Source of the DNA: JAWWPY01 sp963822825 | GTDB lineage: Bacteria; Actinomycetota; Actinomycetes; Streptosporangiales; Streptosporangiaceae | Assembly (NCBI GenBank): GCA_963822825.1 | Contig: CAWGIW010000011.1 | Span: 186,001-250,000, forward strand | Length of the DNA stretch: 64,000 nucleotides | Direction: 5' to 3' | Part shown: positions 37,543 to 46,845 of the stretch, in pieces | How the letters are laid out: every line of letters starts with the position of its first letter | Numbering within the stretch: position 1 is the first letter of the stretch | Position numbers and translations under genes: made by a program | The notes under the pieces: model-generated | What the model was told of the DNA's origin: nothing | The model's input: only the letters and a program-made list of their open reading frames with translations | Database searches by the model: none

Positions 37543-38433
37543 CTAGCGCGAGTACCTGGTGAATCGTGTGGTCACGAACCGAGCGGTAGCCAGCAAAATG
37601 AAGGCTATAACGATGAGGGTCAGCGCGGCACCCCACGCGCGGGCCTGCGCGCCGGTATACGGTTGCACCGCATTGGAGAAGATCTGCGACGGCAGCGAGG
37701 TGTTGGCGCCGCTGAACACGTTCGAGTTCACCGCGTTCGCCGCGCCGATGGTGAACAGCAGCGGCGCCGTCTCACCCGCGGCCCGGGCGACGGCGAGCAG
37801 GGCGCCGCTGACGATTCCGCCGATCGCCGCCGGCAACACCACGGTCAGCGTCACGCGGGCCTTGCTGGCACCGAGGGCGTAGCTCCCTTCGCGCAGCGAG
37901 TTCGGCACCAGCTTCAGCATCTCGTCGCTGGAGCGGATCACGACCGGCAGCATCAGGCAGCCCAGGGCGAAAGCGCCGGCCAGGCCCGAGAGGCCGAAGT
38001 GCAGCACCCAGAGCGAGAATATGAACAACCCCATCACGATCGAGGGCACGCCGGTCATCACGTCGGCCATGAACCCGATGAGCCGCGCCAGCGGGTTCTT
38101 GCCGCCGTACTCGTTGAGATAGACCGCGCCCAGCACGCCGAGCGGCACGGTCATGACCGTGGCGAGCGCCGTGATCTCGAGCGTGCCGACGATCGCCGGC
38201 CCGATTCCGCCGAAGCTCGCGGGCAATTCATTCGGCGGGATCGGCTTGGTCAGGAACGACCAGCTGATGATCCCGGCGCCCTTGGAGATCACCGTGTACA
38301 GGACGAATCCCAGCGGGATCGCCGCGAGCACCGCCGCGAGCGACATCAGCGCGATCGCGATGCGGTCCTTGGTGCGCCGCCAGGACGGCGGCTCCCGCAG
38401 GTCGAGCTTTGATTGCCCCGCGGCCACGGCCAT
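37543..38433 (-). CDS. pstA: Phosphate ABC transporter permease PstA
   Basis: 296 residues, six transmembrane helices. The EAA-type loop EMLKLVPNSLREGSYALGASK lies before VLPAAIGGIVSGALLAVARAAGETAPLL. The ATG at 38433 overlaps the pstC stop (TGATG). The longer frame up to 39243 is a shadow of pstC. Confidence 0.93.
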   Translation of the reverse strand: MAVAAGQSKLDLREPPSWRRTKDRIAIALMSLAAVLAAIPLGFVLYTVISKGAGIISWSFLTKPIPPNELPASFGGIGPAIVGTLEITALATVMTVPLGVLGAVYLNEYGGKNPLARLIGFMADVMTGVPSIVMGLFIFSLWVLHFGLSGLAGAFALGCLMLPVVIRSSDEMLKLVPNSLREGSYALGASKARVTLTVVLPAAIGGIVSGALLAVARAAGETAPLLFTIGAANAVNSNVFSGANTSLPSQIFSNAVQPYTGAQARAWGAALTLIVIAFILLATARFVTTRFTRYSR

Positions 38434-39407
38434 CAGGCCCCCCTCGCCCGCCGGGCGGAGCGCTCCACGATCCCCCGGGCGGCGATGTTGATGATGATCG
38501 TCATGACGAACAGGAGCACGCCGAGACCGATCAGCGCGGCGTGGAACTCGCCGGTGGCCTCGCCGAACTCGTTCGCGATGACCGCGGGCATGGAGTCGCC
38601 CGGGGCGAACAAGTGCGACGTGATCTCGGCCGACGAACCGATCACGAGCGCGGCCGCGATCGTCTCGCCCATCGCCCGGCCCAGCCCGAGCAGCACCGCG
38701 CCGACGATGCCGCCCTGGCTGTGCGGCCAGACCGCGCCGCGGATCATCTCCAGGCGGGTGGCACCCAGCGCGTACGCGCCCTCCCGGTCGATCGCCGGCA
38801 CCGTCGCGATGACCTCGCGCGACAGGGAGGTCACGATCGGCGTGATCATGAAGGCCAGAATGACGCCGGCGGTAAAGAACGAGGCCCCGCTGGTGGGCGG
38901 CCCGAACAGGGCGCCGAGCACCGGGATGCCCTTGACGCCCGAGCCTATCGAGCTGTAGATGCCGGCGATCCAGGGCGCGAACACCAGGATTCCCCACAGG
39001 CCCCAGACCACGGACGGGACCACGGCCAGGAGGTCGATCACGTATACGATCGGCCGCGCCACCCGCGGGCGCAGGACCTGCGTCAGAAGCAGGGCGATGC
39101 CCACGCTGACCGGCACGGCTATCACGAGCGCGATCGCGGACGAGATGGCCGTGCCGTAGATGAAGGCCAGCGCGCCGAACTTGTTGGCCGCGGGGTTCCA
39201 TTCGGTGGAGAAGATCCCCGACAGGCCTTCTTTGGCGAACCACGAGGAGGCCTGCTGGGTGGTGGTGGCCGCGATCAGGACGAGGATCACCAGCACCAGG
39301 AGGCCGGCCGCCAGCGCCAGGACCTGGAAGCCGCGGTCGCCGAGCGGCCGCCGCTCTGACAGGGCACTGGCGGGGGGGGCCTGACCCTCCCGCGTGATGG
39401 TGCTCAC
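38433..39407 (-). CDS. pstC: Phosphate ABC transporter permease PstC
   Basis: 324 residues with six transmembrane helices. Signature: EVIATVPAIDREGAYALGATR and GGIVGAVLLGLGRAMGETIA. The N-terminal cytosolic part is VSTITREGQAPPASALSERR. GTG 39407 is favoured over an upstream ATG at 39512, whose codons lie in the pstS 3' region. 28 bases downstream of pstS. Confidence 0.93.
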   Translation of the reverse strand: MSTITREGQAPPASALSERRPLGDRGFQVLALAAGLLVLVILVLIAATTTQQASSWFAKEGLSGIFSTEWNPAANKFGALAFIYGTAISSAIALVIAVPVSVGIALLLTQVLRPRVARPIVYVIDLLAVVPSVVWGLWGILVFAPWIAGIYSSIGSGVKGIPVLGALFGPPTSGASFFTAGVILAFMITPIVTSLSREVIATVPAIDREGAYALGATRLEMIRGAVWPHSQGGIVGAVLLGLGRAMGETIAAALVIGSSAEITSHLFAPGDSMPAVIANEFGEATGEFHAALIGLGVLLFVMTIIINIAARGIVERSARRARGA

Positions 39408-39435
39408 GGCAATGAGTCCGCCTGTCTCACGGTGT

Positions 39436-40560
39436 TCACGACGAGCTCGCTGCGCTCGCCGCCGGGGCCGCCGTGCCGATCTTGCTGAGCTGTGCCACGG
39501 CCATCTGATCAATGTTGGAGGGCAGCGGCGCGTAGTTCAGCGGGCCGAGCAGTTTCTGGCCGTCCCCGAGCAGGTAGCCGATGTACCCCTGGAGGTCTTT
39601 CGCCGACTGCGCGCTCGACTGAGCCTGGTAGACCAGATCCCACGACTGGTACGTGATCGGGTACGAGGCGGCGCCAGGCGCCCAGATCGCGCTGAACGTC
39701 AGGTCGGGCTTGACGGTGACCTGGCTGGCGGCGGCGGAGGCCGACGCCGTTGACGGCGCGACGTAATCGCCGGCCATGTTCTTGACCGAAGCGAAGACCA
39801 GCCCGGACGCCTTGGCGTCGGCATAGTCCACGTAGCCGATGGCCCCCGCGGTGGACTTGACGATCTGCGCCACACCGCCGTTGCCGCTGCCGCCCCGGCT
39901 GTTGGCGGGCCAGCTGATGGTCGAGCTGCTGCCGAGCGTCCACGCGCTCCCCGCGGCCTCCACGAGGAACTTGGAGAAGTTGGAGGTAGTGCCCGACGAG
40001 TCCGAGCGGCGGGCGATGGTGATCGGGGTGCTGGGCAGGCTGGTACCTGGGTTATCCGCCGCGATCGCCGAGTTGTTCCACGCCGTGATCTTGCCCGAGA
40101 AGATGCCCGCGATGACCGGTGCCGACAGCTTCAGGCTCTTGACGCTGGGCAGGTTGTACGACAGCGTGATCGGGCCGATGACGACGGGGAAGTAGAGCAC
40201 CGTCTTGCCCTTGAAGTTCGCCGTCTCGGCGGGGGGAATCGTCGAGTCCGAACCCGCGAAGTTGACGACTCCCGAGGCCAGGTCCGTGCGTCCCTTGCCG
40301 GAGCCGCCGCCGCCGTAGTTGACCGTCAGGCCGGCCTGGGTCGTCTTGAATTGCTGGATGGCCGTCTGCTGGAAGGTGAGCTGGAACGTCGAGCCGCTCC
40401 CGTTGAGCGTGCCGGTGAGGCTGGCGGCGCTGCCCGACGAGGATGAGTTGCTGCTCGACGGGGTGCTGCTGCCCGATGAACCGCAGGCCGCGAGGGACAA
40501 AGCCGTCGCGGCCAGGGCGACCCCCGCCACCGCGACCCCTTGGATGCGCACACGTTGCAT
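39436..40560 (-). CDS. pstS: Phosphate-binding lipoprotein PstS
   Basis: 374 residues. A signal peptide with the lipobox LSLAACGSS at about 22-30 places it on the outer face of the membrane. Ser/Gly-rich linker, then LNGSGSTFQLTFQQTAI (phosphate-binding start), FAGSDSTIPP, RRSDSSGTTSNFSKFL (phosphate loop). First gene of pstSCAB. I could not fix a clear PHO box in the 800-base upstream gap. Confidence 0.95.
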   Translation of the reverse strand: MQRVRIQGVAVAGVALAATALSLAACGSSGSSTPSSSNSSSSGSAASLTGTLNGSGSTFQLTFQQTAIQQFKTTQAGLTVNYGGGGSGKGRTDLASGVVNFAGSDSTIPPAETANFKGKTVLYFPVVIGPITLSYNLPSVKSLKLSAPVIAGIFSGKITAWNNSAIAADNPGTSLPSTPITIARRSDSSGTTSNFSKFLVEAAGSAWTLGSSSTISWPANSRGGSGNGGVAQIVKSTAGAIGYVDYADAKASGLVFASVKNMAGDYVAPSTASASAAASQVTVKPDLTFSAIWAPGAASYPITYQSWDLVYQAQSSAQSAKDLQGYIGYLLGDGQKLLGPLNYAPLPSNIDQMAVAQLSKIGTAAPAASAASSS

Positions 40561-41389
40561 TTCAGATTACCCCTCTTTAGTTACCTGCTGAGCGCGGCCA
40601 CAAGTAGTTGCACTTACCTGCCGAGCGTTTGCCGCGAAGATTGCCTTGATGGTGTAGAGCCGGTTCCGGCTTGGTCGAAGACGGTGCTAGCGGTTGACTC
40701 GAACACTTCACTAGTCACCACAAGCCCACCCCGGTCATCCCAGCATGCTTCATAACGTCGCGGCCAACGGTAGTGTTGGAATAGTTAAATGCAAGCAAAC
40801 AAAGTATGAACTTCACCTTGCGATTGCCGATGCGGCTAGCGTCGGTTCTCCTTCGCCCAGCCCTCCTCGGAGTCGGGCACCTCGTCGAAGTCATAGACGG
40901 AATGGTGGGCTGGCCACGGCACCAGTTCCGGCGCCCAGGAAGCGGTCGGCCACCACGCCGAGGACACGCTCGGGGGGGCAAGGTGTGATGAGCAGCGAAG
41001 CCAGCCGCTATCACTGATTCCCGCGATCACCGCACGGCGGCCCAAACCGTCGTCCATTACCGCGACGGTGTCGGCCACGAACCGGTTCCGGTGTAACGCC
41101 GCGGTCGCCTGTGGCCGGCGAGAACGGCCGTTTCCCGCGGGCCGATGGTAATGACCCGGACCACGAAGCCCCCGGATACCTGGCCCTCATGGCGCCTCCC
41201 GGTCCCGGCTGATGCGCTTGCCCCGGTGGTTCCCACGGCAATGCCGCTGCCACACCATTGCACAAGCCCGGCCGGACCTGAGATCAGCACAAGACCCGGA
41301 CTCAGCAGAAGATCGTCATAGCCCTCAATACCGGCAGGCGGCCAGCGTTCCGGCCACTTGGCCCTGGGAGTCTGTGCGATGCTGAACAC
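40561..41389. other. Long gap upstream of pstS and the AraC gene
   Basis: About 830 bases, AT-richer near 40770-40810. It should contain the pstS promoter (minus strand) and the AraC-gene promoter (plus strand). A minus-strand frame of 80 codons (40836-41078), ending YDFDEVPDSEEGWAKENRR, looks protein-like and may be the tail of a decayed gene. I cannot identify it. Confidence 0.4.
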
Positions 41390-41809
41390 GTGACTCCCGA
41401 TGATCTCGCCCACCTGCGCCGGGCCCGGGATCTGATGGACCGCGAGTACACCCGGCCGCTCGATGTCCCCGCACTGGCCCGCGCGGCGCTCATGTCACCG
41501 GCGCATTTCTCCCGCCAGTTCCGCGCCGCCTACGGTGAGACGCCGTACGGGTACCTGATGACCCGCCGCGTCGAGCGGGCCATGGCATTGCTGCGCCGCG
41601 GCGATCTCACGGTGACCGAGGTCTGCATGGAGGTCGGCTGCACCTCGCTCGGATCATTCAGTTCGCGGTTCACCGAGATCGTCGGCGAGAGCCCCAGCGC
41701 GTACCGCGCCCGCAATCACGCCGCCACCGCCGTCGTCCCGGCCTGCGTCACGAAGGCCTGGGCCCGACCGAGCAGGAATGGAGAAGCGCGCAGGACCAGC
41801 CCCGCGTAG
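41390..41809 (+). CDS. AraC-type regulator (DNA-binding domain only)
   Basis: 139 residues consisting mainly of the two AraC helix-turn-helix motifs: LDVPALARAALMSPAHFSRQFRAAYG and TVTEVCMEVGCTSLGSFSSRFTEIVG, followed by ESPSAYRAR. GTG 41390. No ligand domain. It is next to a VOC-family gene, a common AraC-glyoxalase arrangement. Confidence 0.9.
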   Translation: MTPDDLAHLRRARDLMDREYTRPLDVPALARAALMSPAHFSRQFRAAYGETPYGYLMTRRVERAMALLRRGDLTVTEVCMEVGCTSLGSFSSRFTEIVGESPSAYRARNHAATAVVPACVTKAWARPSRNGEARRTSPA

Positions 41810-41819
41810 CGTGCCCGTC

Positions 41820-42236
41820 ATGGACCTCAAACTCTCGCACTGCTTCATCACCGTCGACGACCAGGACAAAGCGCTGGAGTTCTACCGCGGCGCGCTCGGG
41901 CTCGAGGTGCGCGCCGACGCGCCGCTGCTGGAGTTCCGCTGGCTGACCGTTGGCTCACCGTCCCAGCCCGGTGTCGAAATCGTCCTCGCGACTCCCGATA
42001 TGGGACATGGGCCGGCCGACACGGACGCCTTGAGGGCGCTGCTGGCCAAGGGGGCCTTGAACGGCGTCCTGTTCGTGACCGACGACTGCGACGCCGCGTT
42101 CGAGCGAATCCGCGCCACGGGTGCCGAGGTACTCCAGGAGCCGATCGACCAGCCTTACGGCGTTCGCGACTGCGCGTTCCGCGACCCCTCCGGCAACCAC
42201 GTGCGGATTGGCTCACCGCTCCCCCCGCCCAACTGA
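41820..42236 (+). CDS. VOC-family (glyoxalase/dioxygenase-like) protein
   Basis: 138 residues, two beta-alpha-beta-beta-beta units: LSHCFITVDDQDKALEFYRGALGLEV and NGVLFVTDDCDAAFERIRATGAEVL, ending VRDCAFRDPSGNHVRIG with the metal-site region. It starts 10 bases after the AraC stop; a GTG at 41811 is an alternative start. Reaction unknown. Confidence 0.9.
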   Translation: MDLKLSHCFITVDDQDKALEFYRGALGLEVRADAPLLEFRWLTVGSPSQPGVEIVLATPDMGHGPADTDALRALLAKGALNGVLFVTDDCDAAFERIRATGAEVLQEPIDQPYGVRDCAFRDPSGNHVRIGSPLPPPN

Positions 42237-42364
42237 GAATCCACGGCCGAAAGCGGTCCGGAGCGCGTGCCGACGCTCCGGGCCGCGCGGCGTGCCCAAT
42301 GGTCGCCGCGTGTCTCATGGTCACCGTGGCTGACAGGCAGGCGCGGCTCGGCGCGGTCCAGCGC

Positions 42365-42869
42365 TCAGAGCTTCCCCTGGCTTCTGGACGTAAGGATGAT
42401 CTGGGTCACCAGGTACGGGCTGAGCCGGAGTTTCTGCGCGATCTCGTCGGGCCTCAGCCCTTGCTCGTTATACAGGAGCGCCAGCCTCTCCTGCGACGTG
42501 CTCCACGGACGGCGGGCCGCCTTCTGTGCTACCGGACGGTGCGCGGCCGGGTCCTGACGACGGGCCGGCTTAGCCCGGGACGGCCGTGCTCCCCGCCGGG
42601 TCCGCCGCCGTCCCGGGAGCCGCGCTGGCGCCGGCTGAGGATATCGGGCCAAAGGAACCGCGCCGCTGGTCGTGGTACTTGCCCTCAGCCAATTCCTCGC
42701 GGGTCTGCTCGTCCAGGATGAGGTACTGCTCCGCCGCCTTGTTCACTCCCACGGCGACCATGGTCAAGCCTTTGGCATTCTTGTCCTGGCACTCACGTGC
42801 CATGCAGTAGTTGTACTTCCGCGCTCGCTCGGGATGCAGCTCACATCCGCAGGTTACGCACTGCGGCAT
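42365..42869 (-). CDS. Zinc-ribbon plus HTH hypothetical protein (frameshifted)
   Basis: Two overlapping frames look like one protein. The first (42869 to about 42640) starts MPQCVTCGCELHPERARKYNYC with CxxC...C...C zinc ligands and continues KGLTMVAVGVNKAAEQYLIL. The second (about 42530 to 42365) gives WSTSQERLALLYNEQGLRPD and the HTH EIAQKLRLSPYLVTQI. A single indel in the Pro/Arg-rich linker near 42570-42640 joins them into about 165 residues. I know similar two-part proteins in actinomycetes only as hypothetical. Confidence 0.6.
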
Positions 42870-42982
42870 TGCTTTACTTTCGTTGAGCTATCAGAACGTT
42901 TGTTCTAACATCGGCGACGCAGGCGATGTTCCCAGAAACTCGGATAGCAGCGCCGCGGCGGCCCACACGGGCGGCCAGGAGT

Positions 42983-43279
42983 TCACAGATCGTCTTCGTG
43001 GAGCCCCGGCCCGTTCGGGTCGTAGAGGTCGTCATTTCTCCGCATTTCCGCCACGTCCTCGTCGGCGGCCCGCTGGATCCGGTTCAGCCGGCGCAACCGC
43101 CGTCCTCCTGAGTACCAGGACAGATGGAAAAAGGTGGCGGCCAGGACCGCGATGATCAGCACAATGACGATGAGCACCACGATCAGGGCCGCCGCCGGGA
43201 AAGTGGATTTGGCGGCGGCCAGCGGTGCGCGGTGGAGGCCAGATACAGAACTTGCGACGAGGCCCACACTGACGGACAT
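42983..43279 (-). CDS. Small single-pass membrane protein
   Basis: 98 residues with one strong transmembrane helix (AAALIVVLIVIVLIIAVLAATFF) and a basic then acidic cytosolic tail (GGRRLRRLNRIQRAADEDVAEM). ATG 43279 with weak upstream purines. Unknown function. Confidence 0.6.
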   Translation of the reverse strand: MSVSVGLVASSVSGLHRAPLAAAKSTFPAAALIVVLIVIVLIIAVLAATFFHLSWYSGGRRLRRLNRIQRAADEDVAEMRRNDDLYDPNGPGLHEDDL

Positions 43280-43418
43280 GGACCGACCTCCAGATCATGC
43301 GGGCCGGATGCCGCCCGCACCGCGGCGAGCGTCCGCCGCACTCTGCGGGACATGATCGCGCCAGACGATCAGGAGCCGACACGACCGATCATCGCCCAGC
43401 CATCCCCGGCGCGCAACG

Positions 43419-43560
43419 CTACCCAGCGCCGCGCTCCAGCAGGAGCTGGTGAACGTCGAGATAGCCCGAGCGGAATCCGGCCTCGGAGTAGCTGAGATAG
43501 AGATGCCACATCCGCTGGAAGGCGGCCTGTGGCCGGTCTGCCGCGGAGCGGGCGGTCCGC
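43419..43560 (-). pseudogene. C-terminal fragment of a cyclopropane-fatty-acid synthase
   Basis: The minus strand encodes RPQAAFQRMWHLYLSYSEAG then FRSGYLDVHQLLLERG and a TAG at 43419. This is the conserved end of the CFA-synthase family. Nothing upstream in frame matches the rest of the enzyme (normally about 400 residues), so only the tail remains, cut at the border with the divergent B12-binding gene. Confidence 0.65.
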
Positions 43561-43569
43561 GCGGGCGAA

Positions 43570-44349
43570 GTGCCGGTTCTGCTGATCGTCATCCCGATAC
43601 CGCCTCCCGGCCGCGGCTACGAGGTCCAGGACCGCGCCGTCCGGTCGCTCGCGGCGCAGCGGGAGCGGGGCCGCGAACCCACCCGGCACGTCCAGGTCCG
43701 TGACTGGGGAGTCCTGGCCGACCGGATGTACAGGGACATCGTCCTCGGCGAGGAGACCCGGGCGCGCCAGTGGCTGGACGGCCTGGCCGGCGGGGTGACC
43801 CTGCTCGACCTGTGCGAGCGAGTGCTTGCGCCGACCCTGCGCCAGGTGGGCGACAATTGGGCGGCAGGCCGCCTCTCCATCGCTGAGGAGCACCGGGCCA
43901 GCGCGATCTGCGAACGGCTGCTGGCTACGCGGGCCCAGCAGCCCCCCGGCCGGCCGCGCGGCACCGCGGTTGTCGCCACCCCACCGGGTGAGCGGCACGG
44001 GCTGCCTGCCCTGATGGCGGCCGCATGCCTGCGCGAGGAGCGCTGGCTGGTCCACCACCTGGCCGCCGACCTGCCATTCGCCGACGTGACACGGCTGGCC
44101 ATGAACGTCCGGGCCAGCCTCATCGTGTTCTCGACCACCATCCCCGACGCCGGCCGCAGCGCCGGGGAGGCCGCCGGGGACATCACCGCGGCCCACCCGG
44201 AACTAGACGTCATCGTCGGCCGGCCCGGAGACAGCCTGTACGAGCTGCGGCTGCTCGCGAGAAACCGGCGCGGGCCGACCGTAGATCGCAACCCATCCAC
44301 CCAGCGAAACCACCCCGGGTCCAGCCCGACGGGCCAGTCCCAGGAATGA
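43570..44349 (+). CDS. B12-binding-domain protein, CarH/LitR-like, probably 5'-truncated
   Basis: 259 residues in the open frame. WAAGRLSIAEEH is the W-x9-EH adenosylcobalamin motif of light-sensing CarH/LitR proteins. It is preceded by the four-helix cap LLDLCERVLAPTLRQVGDN and followed by a Rossmann domain (TAVVATPPGERHGLPALMAA). The N-terminal MerR HTH expected in CarH is absent; the first 30 codons from GTG 43570 look unrelated, and a deletion joins this gene to the CFA-synthase tail. No close DxHxxG cobalamin lower-ligand motif is visible; GERHGLP is the nearest match. Confidence 0.65.
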   Translation: MPVLLIVIPIPPPGRGYEVQDRAVRSLAAQRERGREPTRHVQVRDWGVLADRMYRDIVLGEETRARQWLDGLAGGVTLLDLCERVLAPTLRQVGDNWAAGRLSIAEEHRASAICERLLATRAQQPPGRPRGTAVVATPPGERHGLPALMAAACLREERWLVHHLAADLPFADVTRLAMNVRASLIVFSTTIPDAGRSAGEAAGDITAAHPELDVIVGRPGDSLYELRLLARNRRGPTVDRNPSTQRNHPGSSPTGQSQE

Positions 44350-44360
44350 GGATTCCGCTC

Positions 44361-44820
44361 ATGGCTCACTACAACGCCACCATCGACTCGCGGCGCTCGG
44401 CGCGGGACACGCTCGACTACCTGGCCGATTTCAGCAACGCCGCGGAATGGGATCCCGGCACCCTGACCGCCGAGCAGCTGGATCCAGGACCGGTCCGGGC
44501 AGGCACCCGCTTCCGCCTGATCGTGCCGTTCCTGGCAGGCGGCTCCCGCTCGTCTACCAGGTCACCGTGTATTCGCCACCCCGGGAGGTGGTCCTGGATG
44601 CCACGAGCAGTGTGCTGAACGCCACCGACCGCATCGTGGTGTCGGAAGACGGTGCTGGCGCGAAGGTCAGCTACTCCGCCGAGATCCGGCTGCGAGGTCC
44701 GCTGGGCCTGCTCGACCCGCTGCTGGGCCCGGGATTCCGCCGTGTCGGCGACCGGGCCACCGCCACGCTGGCCCGGGTACTGTCGGCGGCCCCCACCCGC
44801 GCCCGGCCTCGGAGCCGGGC
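44361..44820 (+). CDS. SRPBCC-family protein (frameshifted)
   Basis: ATG 44361: MAHYNATIDSRRSARDTLDY and LADFSNAAEWDPGTLTAEQL are the start of a polyketide-cyclase/START-like (SRPBCC) protein. The frame changes near 44545; the next frame continues VYQVTVYSPPREVVLDATS and ATDRIVVSEDGAGAKVSYSA. The end is blurred near 44820, where the SDR gene starts. Such proteins belong to the LitR/CFA light cluster in actinomycetes, which fits the neighbours. Confidence 0.65.
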
Positions 44821-44822
44821 AC

Positions 44823-45342
44823 GTGACCCCGGTGGCGCGGGCGGTGGACGCTCTGCTCGAGGTCAGCGTCGTCGGCAGCTTCTCCCGGATCGGCCTGTCC
44901 ATCCGCTCCCGGCTGCTGCCCCAGTTCACAGATGACCAGTTCACGGTTGGCCAACGTCCGCCCCTGCTCGGGAGGGCCGTCATCGTAACCGGAGCGGCCT
45001 CCGGGCCGGCCGGGCCGCCGCCGCCCAGCTCGCCGAGCGCGGCGCGGCCGTGCACTTCCTGGCGCGCGATGAGGCCTGCATCCCGGATGGGCGGACACCC
45101 CCGGACTGGCCGCCATGCTGCCGGGTTTCCACCGGGTCATGCGGCCGATCCTGCGCACAGCCAACCAGGGCGCGGATAGCCTCGTATGGCTCGCCACCGC
45201 TGATCCACGGCAGTTGGGCAGCGGACGATTCTGGTTCGACCGGCGTCCCCGATCCGAGTACCGGCTCCCGCGGACCCGTGAAGCGGGCCCGGGCGTCGCC
45301 TGGCAGTTGTGGCAGAGCATCGCTGAGCTGGTACCGGCGTGA
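44823..45342 (+). pseudogene. Short-chain dehydrogenase with internal deletion
   Basis: GTG 44823: VTPVARAVDALLEVSVVGSF, then GRAVIVTGAASG (the cofactor loop). A frame change near 45000 leads to AAAAQLAERGAAVHFLARDE. At about 45090-45110 the text jumps to the family C-terminus LPGFHRVMRPILRTANQGAD and FWFDRRPRSEY. Only about 173 codons of a usual 300 remain. The catalytic Tyr-Lys part is missing, so it is inactive. Confidence 0.65.
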
Positions 45343-45399
45343 ATTGCCGGATGGTCCGGGCAAGTCTGGGTAGTCAGGAAGCAACGACGGGAGGCAGCG

Positions 45400-45756
45400 A
45401 TGTTCGAGGCTGGTGACATCAGGGAGTGGCGCGGCCACGACGTGGTGAACAGCGGCGGTCACAAGATCGGGACGCTGGAATCGGTGTATGTGGACACCGG
45501 CACCGACCAGCCGACGTTCGCCACCGTGACGGTCGGCCTGCCGACGCGGCACCGGCTGGTCTTCGTACCCCTCGCCGGTGCGACGGTCGGCCCGGGGTAC
45601 CTCAAGGTCACCTACGACAAGAGCCAGGCGAAGGACGCTCCGTCGATTGACACCGACGGGATTCTGCCCGCCAGTGACGAAGAGGCGATATTCAAGCACT
45701 ATGGTCTGAGCTACCAGCCCGGCGTTGGTGGCGAACGGCGCCTCGGGCGTCAATGA
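45400..45756 (+). CDS. PRC-barrel-domain protein
   Basis: 118 residues: WRGHDVVNSGGHKIGTLESVYVD and FVPLAGATVGPGYLKVTYDK are PRC-barrel strands. GGGAGGCAGCG precedes ATG 45400. Often a stress or storage-associated protein in actinomycetes; ligand unknown. Followed by a small membrane protein. Confidence 0.87.
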   Translation: MFEAGDIREWRGHDVVNSGGHKIGTLESVYVDTGTDQPTFATVTVGLPTRHRLVFVPLAGATVGPGYLKVTYDKSQAKDAPSIDTDGILPASDEEAIFKHYGLSYQPGVGGERRLGRQ

Positions 45757-45780
45757 CGCCGGGAAGATCGGAGGCGGGAG

Positions 45781-45948
45781 ATGGCACTGTTTCTGCTGCT
45801 GATCATCATTGCGATCGCGCTGGGAATAGTCGGCGCCGTGGTCAAGGGCCTGGTCTATCTCCTGATCATCGGTGTAGTGATCCTCCTGGCCGATCTTGTC
45901 CTGGTAGCCGTGCGGTTCCGCAGAGGCGGGAGGCGCCCCGGCCGGTGA
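45781..45948 (+). CDS. Small two-helix membrane protein
   Basis: 55 residues, too short for most gene callers. GGCGGGAG lies directly before ATG 45781. Helix 1 is FLLLIIIAIALGIVGAVV and helix 2 is LVYLLIIGVVILLADLVLVA, with a basic tail RFRRGGRRPGR. It resembles small hydrophobic proteins that accompany stress-response genes. Function unknown. Confidence 0.65.
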   Translation: MALFLLLIIIAIALGIVGAVVKGLVYLLIIGVVILLADLVLVAVRFRRGGRRPGR

Positions 45949-45987
45949 GCGGCTAACGGCCCCGGCAGCGTTGCGGACTCAAGCCGG

Positions 45988-46809
45988 ATGATCACCCGGT
46001 TCAGCAGCCTGGCTCCCCGGCGGAGGATCCTCGTCGCCGGGGTGGCACTGCTGGTGCTGGCGGCGGCCGCGGCCGCGGCGGTCGCCGCGGCCGGCGGCGG
46101 GAACGGGCCCGGCCTGGCGATCGGCCGCAGCGCCTCGTCCCACGGCCCGCGGCAGAACCGGCCCGGGCCGGTGCTGCTGGTCCCCGGATACGGCGGGAGC
46201 ACCAACTCACTGTCGGTACTGGCCGCCCGGATCCGGGCCAGCGGCCGCCAGGCCACGGTCGTCTCCCTGCCCGGTAACGGCACGGGCAGCCTCATCCAGG
46301 ACGCTACGGTGCTCGACACCGCGGCCGCCCGTGCCCTGCGCGGCGGGGCACCGTCGGTCGATGTGATCGGCTACTCGGCGGGCGGCGTGGCCGCGCTGGT
46401 GTGGGCGCGGGACGACGGCGGAAGCCGGGAGGCACGGCGGGTGATCACGCTTGGCTCACCGTTCCACGGGGCCTCGATCGCCGCCGCGGCCGAGGGATTC
46501 GTGCCGGGCGACTGCCCGACCGCCTGCCAGCAACTGGTTCCGGGCAGCCGCCTGCTGGCCGGACTCACCCGGGGAGCGCCCGCCGGGCTGCGCTGGCTGT
46601 CGCTGTGGACCACCGACGACCAGACCGTCACACCACCGGACTCGGCCCGGCTGAGCGGTGCGATCAACGTGCCCATCCAGTCGGTCTGCCCCGGCGAGCA
46701 GATCAGCCACTCCCAGCTGCCGACCAGCCCGGTGGTCACGAAGATCGTGCTGCAGGCGATCGGTGCTGGGCCGATCGCCGCACCGGCGCGCGCCGACTGC
46801 GGCCCGTGA
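45988..46809 (+). CDS. Secreted lipase-like alpha/beta hydrolase
   Basis: 273 residues. The N-terminal signal/anchor is RRRILVAGVALLVLAAAAAA. Then VLLVPGYGGSTNSLSVLA (oxyanion region), the nucleophile elbow VDVIGYSAGGVAALVWAR, Asp candidates in TTDDQTVTPPDS, and His in ISHSQLP. The four late cysteines suit an exported enzyme. Close in pattern to bacterial triacylglycerol lipases. Confidence 0.85.
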   Translation: MITRFSSLAPRRRILVAGVALLVLAAAAAAAVAAAGGGNGPGLAIGRSASSHGPRQNRPGPVLLVPGYGGSTNSLSVLAARIRASGRQATVVSLPGNGTGSLIQDATVLDTAAARALRGGAPSVDVIGYSAGGVAALVWARDDGGSREARRVITLGSPFHGASIAAAAEGFVPGDCPTACQQLVPGSRLLAGLTRGAPAGLRWLSLWTTDDQTVTPPDSARLSGAINVPIQSVCPGEQISHSQLPTSPVVTKIVLQAIGAGPIAAPARADCGP

Positions 46810-46845
46810 CCGGTCGGGTCCGGGCGCCCCTGCGCCGCCGGGCCG

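Noticed and set aside
37543..39243. Long frame read as a 566-residue permease
   Set aside because: The upstream half is the pstC antiframe. pstA starts at 38433 with a stop-start overlap.
40600..40800. PHO box before pstS
   Set aside because: Some TTCAC-like repeats occur, but no two units with correct spacing could be aligned by eye.
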